20,173 nt of DNA from a virus. Shown here in pieces: positions 14,362 to 20,173 of this stretch (the first letter of the stretch is position 1; the number at the start of each line of letters is the position of its first letter). The notes under the pieces were generated by a model. That model did not search any database, had not been told where the DNA came from, and was given only the letters and a program-made list of their open reading frames with translations. The translations under genes were made by a program, and so were the position numbers. The DNA lies in IMG/VR virus record IMGVR_UViG_3300001450_000447, positions 1-20,173 of that record; one strand, given 5' to 3'.

Positions 14362-15225
14362 TTAATCTGCTTTGGGAGCAGTTCCTGGTCTAAATACACC
14401 ACCAGATTCTAAACCTGTACCTAGTAAGTTTGTAAACATACCTATATTAGCTAATGAAGCATTTAATGGATATTGAGCTGCTTGTCCATAACCTTGTGCT
14501 TGAGCCATTCTACCTGGTTGAGCCATTGCTCCAAAGTTCATACCTAACATCATAGGTTGTTGACCTTGTAATTCAACTCCAGATCCATATCCAAACATTT
14601 GATTAGCATAATTATAAGGATTAGATGCAATTTGAGGAGCTAAACCCATCATACCTATAGCACGGTTTTGATCAGCTACATCTTGATTATACACTCTATC
14701 TTTAACATCATAAAGTATGTTACTATTTTCTCTGTTAAGAGAAGTTAAATAATCCATACGAGCTGGGTTAGTATAACCTCCAGTTCCTGATGCCATGCCT
14801 AAACCTTCTGTTCCCATATTAAATAAATTATTAGCTAAACCTGTTTGTTCTCTCATGCGTTGAGGTTCTAGTAAATCAATAATTTCTCTATAGGCTTCTC
14901 CAACTCTAGTTTTTCTATCTCCTCTAGTAGAATCATCAAATAATCTTGTAGAAAAATCACTAATTCTATCAGCATCTGCTCTAGCTCCTGGTACCATACC
15001 ACCAAAATAATCAGCTCCCTCAAAAAAACTATCCCTAATTTTAGCTAGTTCTGGAGATAATGTATATGTTGCTGTATCATCACCAAACTCAACATCACTA
15101 AAAATAGAACCTTTTATATCAAAAGGTTTAAATTTAGCTAAGTCAGCTGCAGCTTTAGTTTCCGCTGCTGCTTTTTTAGCTGCTGCAGTAGTTCCTGTAA
15201 TTGCTCCTATTATTTTGTCAATCAC
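14362..15225 (-). CDS. Putative small internal virion protein, GTG start
   Basis: A 287-residue protein starting with GTG at 15225, supported by AAGGAG 6 bases upstream. The first 30 residues are an Ala/Lys-rich helix (GTTAAAKKAAAETKAAADLA). The second half is rich in Gly, Met, Asn and Gln (MASGTGGYTNPARMDYL, QQPMMLGMNFGAMAQPG). This mix is typical of small internal core proteins that enter the cell with phage DNA, such as T7 gp14, although no direct homology can be claimed. It lies after the fibre gene and before two further putative internal proteins. Confidence 0.62.
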   Translation of the reverse strand: MIDKIIGAITGTTAAAKKAAAETKAAADLAKFKPFDIKGSIFSDVEFGDDTATYTLSPELAKIRDSFFEGADYFGGMVPGARADADRISDFSTRLFDDSTRGDRKTRVGEAYREIIDLLEPQRMREQTGLANNLFNMGTEGLGMASGTGGYTNPARMDYLTSLNRENSNILYDVKDRVYNQDVADQNRAIGMMGLAPQIASNPYNYANQMFGYGSGVELQGQQPMMLGMNFGAMAQPGRMAQAQGYGQAAQYPLNASLANIGMFTNLLGTGLESGGVFRPGTAPKAD

Positions 15226-15235
15226 TTCAATCTCC

Positions 15236-15889
15236 TTAAGATTTCATTATGTATGCTAATGCATAGTATGGGGGTAAATTAGCATTAGTAGCTGTTACAC
15301 CCTCAGTAGAGTTAGCTACTGTAATTCCTGTTGTTGCTGTACTTGTAGTTCCTGTAGTTGTATTCTGAACTTCTGACTCTCCAGAACCACCTCCATCTTC
15401 ATTTACAGGTTGTGTAAAAGTATGGTTATGTCCAGGGTCTGTAACAGTAGCAGTGTGAGTATGGCTTGGTAATGAAGCATCTGCACTACCACCTGTTGCA
15501 TCTACTGAATATGTAGACCCAGCACCTACTACAAATCTATTTCTTAAATCAGGAGTACTACTAGTACCATTACAGATTAGCCAACCTGTTGGTATAGCAG
15601 AAGTAGCCCCAGACCATAATACAATTGTACCTGCTGGTATAGCATTTGCTACTGCAGTAGTTACATATGCTGTTGTAGCTACTTGAGTAGAATTAGTAGA
15701 TGCTACTGCAGTAGGTGCAGCAGGTGTTCCTGTTAATGTAGGAGAAGCTGTATTTGCTTTTGTTGCTACTGATGTAACTAAATTATTAAATTCAGTATCA
15801 AATTCAGATCCTCTAATAATCTTATTAGTATCAGAGTCAGGTAATGAGTCCTTTGCTAAAAAGTTTGTTGTTTTTGTATAATTAGTCAT
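15236..15889 (-). CDS. Tail fibre protein with collar domain
   Basis: A 217-residue, Thr/Ala/Ser-rich protein. An N-terminal attachment region is followed by a repeat-like segment (SPTLTGTPAAPTAVASTN, QVATTAYV) common in phage fibres. Next is the tail-collar signature IPAGTIVLWSG, GWLICNG and DLRNRFVVGAG. SHTHTAT and PGHNHTF supply two HxH motifs, which in related fibres bind metal ions. The end, LPPYYALAYIMKS, closes the domain. It probably contacts the host surface. The ATG overlaps the preceding TAA as TAATG. It is short for a full receptor fibre, so it may be an accessory or distal piece. Confidence 0.85.
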   Translation of the reverse strand: MTNYTKTTNFLAKDSLPDSDTNKIIRGSEFDTEFNNLVTSVATKANTASPTLTGTPAAPTAVASTNSTQVATTAYVTTAVANAIPAGTIVLWSGATSAIPTGWLICNGTSSTPDLRNRFVVGAGSTYSVDATGGSADASLPSHTHTATVTDPGHNHTFTQPVNEDGGGSGESEVQNTTTGTTSTATTGITVANSTEGVTATNANLPPYYALAYIMKS

Positions 15890-17508
15890 TATGAAGTTTT
15901 CCCTGTTTTTAAGAACAAATCTATTTTTTGTACACTTACTGCATCATCATCAATTGTAGCATTAATTGTAAATGCAAATGTTTCTCCAGATCCTCCTAGA
16001 GGAACTTTTATTTCTTGCACTCCAATACCTACTGAAGAGTATCTACTAACTGCATATAAAGCAGTAGAAGTTCCAAATTTTGTAAAATCTCCTGTACCTA
16101 AGTCTCTAGCTAATACTATAGTTCTAGGATTTAAAGTGTAGTCATAACCATAACCAAATACAAAGTCTTGTGTACCAGATCCTATTACTAATAACTTAGC
16201 TTTTTTTAAAAACTTTTTAACTACTCCTCCACCAACATCAGAAAATGGAGATTTATAAGCAAGTTCATAACTTTTTTGATTATCTTTATTTCCTGTATAT
16301 TCTCCTATACCATTCGGAACTCCTACAAGTAACTTTCTATCTGATGTAGCTAAATATGTTTTAAAAACATCACCATTATCTATACTCCAAGTAGTAATTC
16401 TAGCACTTCCATTTGGAAGCTCTGTCCTTAAATCTACATAAATCATAAGTTTAGATGAAGGAAATGTTAAAATATAAAAAGCTTCTCGTTCAAAGTAAGA
16501 TGCTTTTATTGCATTTAAATTAGGTTCTAATGCTAAGTAATCAACCACGTCATCTCTAATATTTAAAGATAGTTCTCTCATAGGTAAAGATTTTTCTTGT
16601 ACTGTTCTTCGTAAAGATCTAATACCAGACTGTGATAAGAAAATTAAATCAGTACCAGTAGCTTGAATAGAATCTCTAGAAACACAGCCAACACCTACTA
16701 TAGTATCTACTAATGAAATATTAGGAGGATCTCCAGCATTTTGATATATTATAATATTATTTTTACAAAATATTACTAGAAATCCATTGTGATTAGCTAA
16801 CCCTATAATTTCATCTTTATTACCTACTACTGAACTTATGTCTAATACACCTGCACTACCAGTAGTAAAATTAGTTGGATCTAATAGGTCACTAAAAAAT
16901 AAAGTATGTTTATTAACTGAAACTCCTGCAGTCCATATTCTACCATAAGCAGATATAGCACAATCTGGATCAAAAGAACTAATTCCAGTAGGAGCTGTAC
17001 CATGTCCTGAAGTACCTACCTTTTGAAATATATAAGCACCAGTATCACTAATTCTTCTTCTAACTAGTAACTCATTACCATTTTGTGCAGCAAATGCATA
17101 AGTAACTGCAGCTGCTCCAGATCCTTTAGGTAGTGAACAAAACTGCCATCTATTACCAGTAAATGTTACTGATACATCTGTAGATTGATCAGCAGCTTTT
17201 ACACTTTGAGGAACTAATGTAGTAGTACCATTAAATAGTTTTCCATCTCCTGCTGATAATATTTCTGTACTTCCTGTGTTATCTGTAAATTCAAATAAAG
17301 ATTCAATATATGCATTTGCAGTTAATGTTCCTCTATCTGTTGTTAATAAAGAATATCCTTGGCGAGATCCTAATCTACCAAACTGATCAATTATACAATT
17401 ATTAGCTCTAGTAGCATAACCACTATCTAAACCTACTTTAGCATCTTGAGTATTTAAACCTAGAAACCCTGGAGATAATAAACTAACTGATTGTAAAGGA
17501 GCTGCCAT
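15889..17508 (-). CDS. Large tail/stabilisation protein, putative
   Basis: A 539-residue beta-rich protein opening LQSVSLLSPGFLGLNTQDAK and continuing with an NNCIIDQFGRLGSRQGY segment seen in podovirus tail proteins (tail tubular B or P22 gp10-like stabilisation proteins). Repeated strand-turn units (YGRIWTAGVS, GFLVIFCKNNIIIYQNAG, DLIFLSQSGIRSL) suggest a beta-propeller. It should form part of the tail nozzle below the adaptor encoded just upstream. I chose ATG 17508, which overlaps the previous TAA as TAATG. An in-frame ATG at 17523 would add five residues. The exact structural role is inferred. Confidence 0.72.
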   Translation of the reverse strand: MAAPLQSVSLLSPGFLGLNTQDAKVGLDSGYATRANNCIIDQFGRLGSRQGYSLLTTDRGTLTANAYIESLFEFTDNTGSTEILSAGDGKLFNGTTTLVPQSVKAADQSTDVSVTFTGNRWQFCSLPKGSGAAAVTYAFAAQNGNELLVRRRISDTGAYIFQKVGTSGHGTAPTGISSFDPDCAISAYGRIWTAGVSVNKHTLFFSDLLDPTNFTTGSAGVLDISSVVGNKDEIIGLANHNGFLVIFCKNNIIIYQNAGDPPNISLVDTIVGVGCVSRDSIQATGTDLIFLSQSGIRSLRRTVQEKSLPMRELSLNIRDDVVDYLALEPNLNAIKASYFEREAFYILTFPSSKLMIYVDLRTELPNGSARITTWSIDNGDVFKTYLATSDRKLLVGVPNGIGEYTGNKDNQKSYELAYKSPFSDVGGGVVKKFLKKAKLLVIGSGTQDFVFGYGYDYTLNPRTIVLARDLGTGDFTKFGTSTALYAVSRYSSVGIGVQEIKVPLGGSGETFAFTINATIDDDAVSVQKIDLFLKTGKTS

Positions 17509-18152
17509 TAAACTGCCTGCCATATAGTTTCATTAGGTTTCTGAGCTGCTTCTATTGCAATATAATCTGATAAAAGATTTCTATATCTTATTTCTTGATC
17601 TGGACTACCACCATCTTCTCCTCTTTCACTTATAGCTTTAGCTAAAGTAGATTCTATAACTAATTGAGAAGATACTAAAGGAGTATCTGTAGATAGTACT
17701 AAATCTTTTTGAGGTTGTACTATATTAAATCTAAGTATATATTCTCCATCTGGAACAGGATATAAATCTACTTGAGAATCTTCATCTGATGTTACTCCAT
17801 TAAAAGCATAATAAGCAGGAGAACCTTTAGCAGGAGTTTCTACAAAAGCAAACCTTTCATCCATCCACTCATTAGGTCTTATGTACATAAAGTTTTTAGT
17901 AGTAGCATTATAAACATCAAGTACTCTAAAGCGTGTTGTAGAATCTTCTAAAATATAATTAAAGATTCCATCAACTGTACGAGCTGTTAATGTATTTCTA
18001 AGAACTCTCCAGTTCCATGCATTTTCTATTTCTTGTTTTGAAACATTAACAAAATCTGCAATTAATTTAGAGTAATCGTTCTCAGCTAAAGTAGAAACTT
18101 CTTCTTCTCTAAGTCTTCTAAGTACACTATTAACTATTTCTAAATATGTCAT
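17508..18152 (-). CDS. Head-tail adaptor, tail tubular A / P22 gp4-like
   Basis: A 214-residue protein with an N-terminal helical part (MTYLEIVNSVLRRLREEEV, FVNVSKQEIENAWNWRVLRN) and a beta-rich middle with YIRPNEWMDERF, VDLYPVPDGEYILRF and VQPQKDL. A C-terminal helix with ERGEDGGSPDQEIRYRNLL follows. This order matches the adaptor family that joins portal to tail in T7- and P22-like podoviruses. AGGA lies about 9 bases before ATG 18152. It is the first structural gene of the leftward module visible here, directly after the basic mini-genes. The stop overlaps the next gene's start. Confidence 0.82.
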   Translation of the reverse strand: MTYLEIVNSVLRRLREEEVSTLAENDYSKLIADFVNVSKQEIENAWNWRVLRNTLTARTVDGIFNYILEDSTTRFRVLDVYNATTKNFMYIRPNEWMDERFAFVETPAKGSPAYYAFNGVTSDEDSQVDLYPVPDGEYILRFNIVQPQKDLVLSTDTPLVSSQLVIESTLAKAISERGEDGGSPDQEIRYRNLLSDYIAIEAAQKPNETIWQAV

Positions 18153-18167
18153 TAATCTATCCTATTA

Positions 18168-18407
18168 TTATGTACGATACTTTCTTACTTTTTTAGCTAC
18201 TTTTCTAGGTTGTGCCACATGTTGTTTACCTTTTTTATTGCCTTTTCTTTTAGCAGCATTAGTTGCTTTTCTTTCTGCAGGACTTAATGCATTCCATGCA
18301 GCATCAGGCAAATATCTTTTTTTACCTTTACTAGGTTTACCATCAGAAGTTCTCCACTTTTGTTTTGACCACTTAGATAAACTTTTCTGTGATTTAGCTT
18401 TAGCCAC
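18168..18407 (-). CDS. Small basic protein (SKWSKQKWRT type), GTG start
   Basis: A 79-residue, Lys/Arg-rich protein. It contains SLSKWSKQKWRTSDGKPSK, then RYLPDAAWNALSPAERKATNAA and a basic tail with KKGKQHVAQPRKVAKK. Short proteins with this KWxxQKWRT and YLP..A..ALSPAE pattern are widespread in phages and usually listed as a domain of unknown function. I prefer GTG 18407, about 9 bases after an AGGTGG run. A GTG at 18419 would add four residues. It overlaps the preceding gene by 8 bases. Nucleic-acid or virion association is plausible from the charge but unproven. Confidence 0.75.
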   Translation of the reverse strand: MAKAKSQKSLSKWSKQKWRTSDGKPSKGKKRYLPDAAWNALSPAERKATNAAKRKGNKKGKQHVAQPRKVAKKVRKYRT

Positions 18408-18582
18408 GATAACCACCACCTTTAGATTTATATTGCTTAGCTAATAGTTGTGCTTTACGTGCTGACCACTGTCCAGGCTTCCCTCCTTTACTCCCTGCTT
18501 TAATCCTATTAAAAAGATTTTTACGCATTGTAGGTTTAGTGTAATTACCTGCTTTATTTACTGTACTTTTCTTTTTTACCAT
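18400..18582 (-). CDS. Small basic protein (KPGQWSARKAQLL type)
   Basis: A 60-residue basic protein ending KPGQWSARKAQLLAKQYKSKGGGYRG. The QWSARKAQ segment recurs in short uncharacterised phage proteins. The first half is Lys/Asn/Gly-rich and probably unstructured. The ATG lies in the end of the previous gene (7-base overlap) without a good ribosome binding site, so translation is likely coupled. The 3' end encodes a Gly-Gly-Gly run whose bases also form the ribosome binding region of the next gene. Confidence 0.75.
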   Translation of the reverse strand: MVKKKSTVNKAGNYTKPTMRKNLFNRIKAGSKGGKPGQWSARKAQLLAKQYKSKGGGYRG

Positions 18583-18860
18583 TTTACTTTATCTGCCCAG
18601 TATGCAGCTGACATTTTACCTTTAGATATATTTCTACCATGTCTAGCTTTAAATGATTTACGCTTTGCTTTCATTCTTGCAGATTCTCCTGCTTTAGGTT
18701 TACCTGCAGTAGACGCACCTTGTTCTCCAAATCGTATAGTTTTAACTTTATCACCTTCTTTAGCTACAACTACATGTGATTTTTTAGGATGAGAAGGAGT
18801 ACGTTTAGGTTTATTAAACCCTGATACTCCTGCTCTTGCTAATCTAGAATCTTTAGCCAT
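18576..18860 (-). CDS. Small basic protein (RFGEQG, KMSAAYWA type)
   Basis: A 94-residue, strongly basic protein. A Lys/Ser/Pro-rich start is followed by a short beta-like part (SHVVVAKEGDKVKTIRFGEQG). A helical end with ARMKAKRKSFKARHGRNISKGKMSAAYWADKVKW follows in sequence. The KxxSFKARH and KMSAAYWA pattern recurs in uncharacterised phage proteins. There is no Cys and no membrane part. The ATG overlaps the previous TAA as TAATG. Function unknown; DNA or RNA binding is an inference from charge. Confidence 0.76.
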   Translation of the reverse strand: MAKDSRLARAGVSGFNKPKRTPSHPKKSHVVVAKEGDKVKTIRFGEQGASTAGKPKAGESARMKAKRKSFKARHGRNISKGKMSAAYWADKVKW

Positions 18861-18997
18861 TATTTCTTTTTCTTTTTAGGTTTCATATGAGTATATCCTT
18901 TTTCTTTTAAATCTAAATGTTTTTTCTTTGTAAATACCATTTGTCCTTTACCAGCTTTAGAATACATCATATGAGGTTTCATTTTATCTTTATCCAT
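18860..18997 (-). CDS. 45-residue Lys/Met-rich protein
   Basis: A 45-residue protein beginning MDKDKMKPHMMYSKAGKG and ending in five lysines; 16 of 45 residues are Lys. ATG 18997 has AAAGGA 8 bases upstream, a near-ideal ribosome binding site. The stop overlaps the next gene's start as TAATG, which supports a real gene despite the low complexity. No family function is known to me. It lies third from the top in a run of six basic small proteins. Confidence 0.68.
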   Translation of the reverse strand: MDKDKMKPHMMYSKAGKGQMVFTKKKHLDLKEKGYTHMKPKKKKK

Positions 18998-18998
18998 T

Positions 18999-19124
18999 TT
19001 AATATCCTTTACTTATTCTCATTGTCATTGTTTTCTTTTTTTTCTTCTTTTTCTTTTTAGCTTTTTCTGCTGCCATTTTACCTTTTGCTGTATAAGCGTA
19101 CTTTTTTCCATTTACCATAGGCAT
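18999..19124 (-). CDS. 41-residue poly-Lys protein
   Basis: A 41-residue protein starting MPMVNGKKYAYTAKGKMAA, then nine consecutive lysines and a short tail TMTMRISKGY; 15 of 41 residues are Lys. AAGGA lies about 9 bases before ATG 19124. Short proteins with the MPMVNGKKY start occur in other marine phages as far as I recall, all uncharacterised. The lysine run uses mixed AAA and AAG codons, so it is not a simple mononucleotide slippage product. One base separates it from the following ORF. Confidence 0.66.
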   Translation of the reverse strand: MPMVNGKKYAYTAKGKMAAEKAKKKKKKKKKTMTMRISKGY

Positions 19125-19125
19125 A

Positions 19126-19395
19126 TTAAGTTTTCCTTTTAGTTAAGTTACGTTTCTTCTTTTTTGCTTCTTTACTTAAATTCTTTTTAGCAGATACTTT
19201 TTTTAAGTTACTTTTCCTGTTATCCATTGCATTATCATTCTTATGTGCTGCGTGTCGTTTATCTCCTTTTTTAAGACCAAGTTTAGTTCGTGCAGCATTA
19301 CGAGAAGCTCTTTCTTTAACTCTTTTAGGTTTCTTTTTCTTTTCCCAATTAAGTTCTTTTTTATAGTCTCGTTTTCCTTTACTCATATAAGGCAT
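19126..19395 (-). CDS. Small basic HNH-like protein
   Basis: An 89-residue, very basic protein. The segment HAAHKNDNAMDNRKSNLKKVS (residues 48-68, His at 48 and 51, Asn at 55, 59 and 63) follows the HKNGxxxDNRxxNL pattern of HNH nucleases. The first His usually sits after an acidic or Val residue, but here two Ala precede H51. The N-terminus, KGKRDYKKEL, and the ASRNAARTKLG helix match short phage HNH-like proteins. It could nick DNA or be a degenerate DNA-binding relative. ATG 19395 follows GGAG by 11 bases and overlaps the upstream TAA. A start at 19386 lacks a binding site. Confidence 0.68.
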   Translation of the reverse strand: MPYMSKGKRDYKKELNWEKKKKPKRVKERASRNAARTKLGLKKGDKRHAAHKNDNAMDNRKSNLKKVSAKKNLSKEAKKKKRNLTKRKT

Positions 19396-19487
19396 TAAAT
19401 ACTACTCCACAACGTTATTATAAATAGTACTGTAGGTGTTACTGGCATAACTGTTAAAAAAGCTAAAAGACTTATAAATGATTTCAT
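19395..19487 (-). CDS. 30-residue membrane peptide
   Basis: A 30-residue, almost wholly hydrophobic peptide beginning MKSFISLLAFLTVMP and ending TLWSSI. ATG 19487 directly follows the stop of the holin-like gene and has AAGGA about 7 bases upstream. Its stop overlaps the next start as TAATG. One Lys at residue 2 suggests N-terminus inside. The size and position beside lysis genes fit a small holin-assisting or membrane-disrupting peptide, but no sequence family supports this. Confidence 0.55.
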   Translation of the reverse strand: MKSFISLLAFLTVMPVTPTVLFIITLWSSI

Positions 19488-19919
19488 TTATTTTCCTTTT
19501 GCTAGTTGTCCACCAAAATAAAACTCTACAATCATAGTAGCCCACGTAAATATTTCATCAAATTTATAGAGTCCCTTAATTGTTTCAAATTTAGTTTCTC
19601 CTCCAATTTCAAAAATACCAAAAAGAAAACTAGTAGGTTCTTCTACAATTTTAACTACTGTATCTATACCTAATACTCCTGCTAAAGGATATACAGCTAC
19701 TAACGAAAGAATAGCAAACATTAGTATTCGTCTATTCCAAGCAGCCATCTTACCTTCTGTACTTGCATGTTCTCTTGCTTTTTGTATTGCACCTTCTTTT
19801 GCTGCTAAAGCTTGTAACATCATTTGATGTTGCTGATGAGCTTGTTCTGATTTAATTGCTGTTAGTTTAGCAATAAAACCTAAACCAATTGGAATTAAAT
19901 GTTGTAGTATACTTATCAT
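19488..19919 (-). CDS. Holin-like three-segment membrane protein
   Basis: A 143-residue protein with hydrophobic segments at about 2-18 (ISILQHLIPIGLGFIA), 66-86 (ILMFAILSLVAVYPLAGVLG) and near the end (IFTWATMIVEFYFGG). They are separated by a Gln/His/Ala-rich helical region and an AWNRR loop. The order, with a charged helix before AWN and two later segments, resembles three-segment phage holins that time host lysis by perforating the inner membrane. ATG 19919 overlaps the XhlA-like stop as ATGA, so I preferred it to a start at 19976 that would overlap by 61 bases. Confidence 0.65.
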   Translation of the reverse strand: MISILQHLIPIGLGFIAKLTAIKSEQAHQQHQMMLQALAAKEGAIQKAREHASTEGKMAAWNRRILMFAILSLVAVYPLAGVLGIDTVVKIVEEPTSFLFGIFEIGGETKFETIKGLYKFDEIFTWATMIVEFYFGGQLAKGK

Positions 19920-20083
19920 ATTGCTTGAACTAGTACTGCTATTACAACGGCTCCAAACCCTGTTAAAGCACCCCACACTAATTTATTTAACATAACTTCA
20001 ATTCTATCTAATCTTTTATGAATTGTATTATATCTCTCAAGACACAATTTTTCATGTGATTTCATTTCTTCGTGTGGTGTCAT
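19916..20083 (-). CDS. XhlA-like small membrane protein
   Basis: A 55-residue protein with an N-terminal charged helix (CLERYNTIHKRLDRIEVML) likely to form a coiled coil, then one membrane segment (WGALTGFGAVVIAVLV). This two-part layout is that of phage XhlA-type proteins, which act with holins in lysis. ATG 20083 has AAGGA about 5 bases upstream and overlaps the stop of the preceding frame as ATGA. An in-frame ATG at 20089 touches that binding site and is less likely. It is directly upstream of the holin-like gene. Confidence 0.65.
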   Translation of the reverse strand: MTPHEEMKSHEKLCLERYNTIHKRLDRIEVMLNKLVWGALTGFGAVVIAVLVQAI

Positions 20084-20173
20084 TTCCATCCTTTCTCTAG
20101 AATATTATGTATTTTACTTTCTATAGCAGGAAGAAGTCTCATTCCACTATACCCTATAAAGAATGCTATTGCT
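20080..20173 (-). CDS. C-terminal end of an unknown, possibly membrane, protein
   Basis: A frame open from the right edge gives 30 residues: AIAFFIGYSGMRLLPAIE and a helical, Lys-containing end to TGA at 20080-20082, which overlaps the next ATG. The hydrophobic beginning suggests the end of a membrane segment, in keeping with the lysis genes that follow. The rest lies outside the window. Confidence 0.5.
   Translation of the reverse strand, partial: AIAFFIGYSGMRLLPAIESKIHNILEKGWK

Noticed and set aside
18238-18444. A plus-strand hydrophobic frame opposite the basic mini-genes
   Set aside because: Antisense of Lys-rich codons gives Phe/Leu-rich frames automatically; the minus-strand genes have better start signals and tight spacing.
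1-20173. tRNA genes, CRISPR arrays, insertion sequences, integrase or attachment site
   Set aside because: No cloverleaf-like segment, regularly spaced repeats, transposase or integrase motifs were noticed on reading; absence by eye is not proof for tRNAs or short attachment sites.

Overview
The window looks like part of an AT-rich, lytic, T7-like podovirus, most plausibly infecting a marine AT-rich alphaproteobacterium (SAR11, SAR116 or Roseobacter type). Three things support this: a compact T7-style replisome, a B12-dependent ribonucleotide reductase of the kind common in marine phages, and tail and internal virion proteins of the kind seen in marine podoviruses. The host is an inference, since nothing in the window identifies it. 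No RNA polymerase, integrase, terminase, portal, capsid, tRNA or CRISPR was seen. Genes are packed end to end, with many ATGA or TAATG stop/start overlaps.

Bases 1-9958, plus strand: early and replication module. After the end of an unknown gene comes a near-consensus extended -10 sigma70 promoter (215-243), then a zinc-ribbon protein, a separate primase, a separate replicative helicase, and a family A DNA polymerase broken into two genes by two small ORFs. These are followed by an SSB-like protein, a FEN-type 5'-3' exonuclease, endonuclease I, a small unknown protein and a metallophosphoesterase. A second promoter of almost identical design (7184-7212) precedes a DUF3310 protein, two small proteins, a class II ribonucleotide reductase and two tiny ORFs. 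Together they cover fork opening, priming, synthesis, primer removal, host DNA breakdown and dNTP supply.

Bases 9959-10054: a short non-coding gap where the two modules meet tail to tail. It carries a 9-bp inverted repeat that may end transcription.

Bases 10055-20173, minus strand: late module, read right to left. In order of transcription it holds the end of an unknown membrane protein, an XhlA-like protein, a holin-like three-segment membrane protein, a 30-residue membrane peptide, six consecutive small and strongly basic proteins (the first HNH-like), a tail tubular A/gp4-like adaptor, a large tail protein, a collar-domain fibre protein and three putative internal/ejection proteins ending in a 1091-residue giant.

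The most notable points are the split polymerase with its two-gene insertion exactly before motif A, the phosphoesterase in which both His ligands specific to one metal are Gln, the two matching host-type promoters (one with a perfect inverted repeat over its -10, the other overlapping a start codon), a GC-rich hairpin inside an AT-rich coding start, and the run of basic mini-genes.
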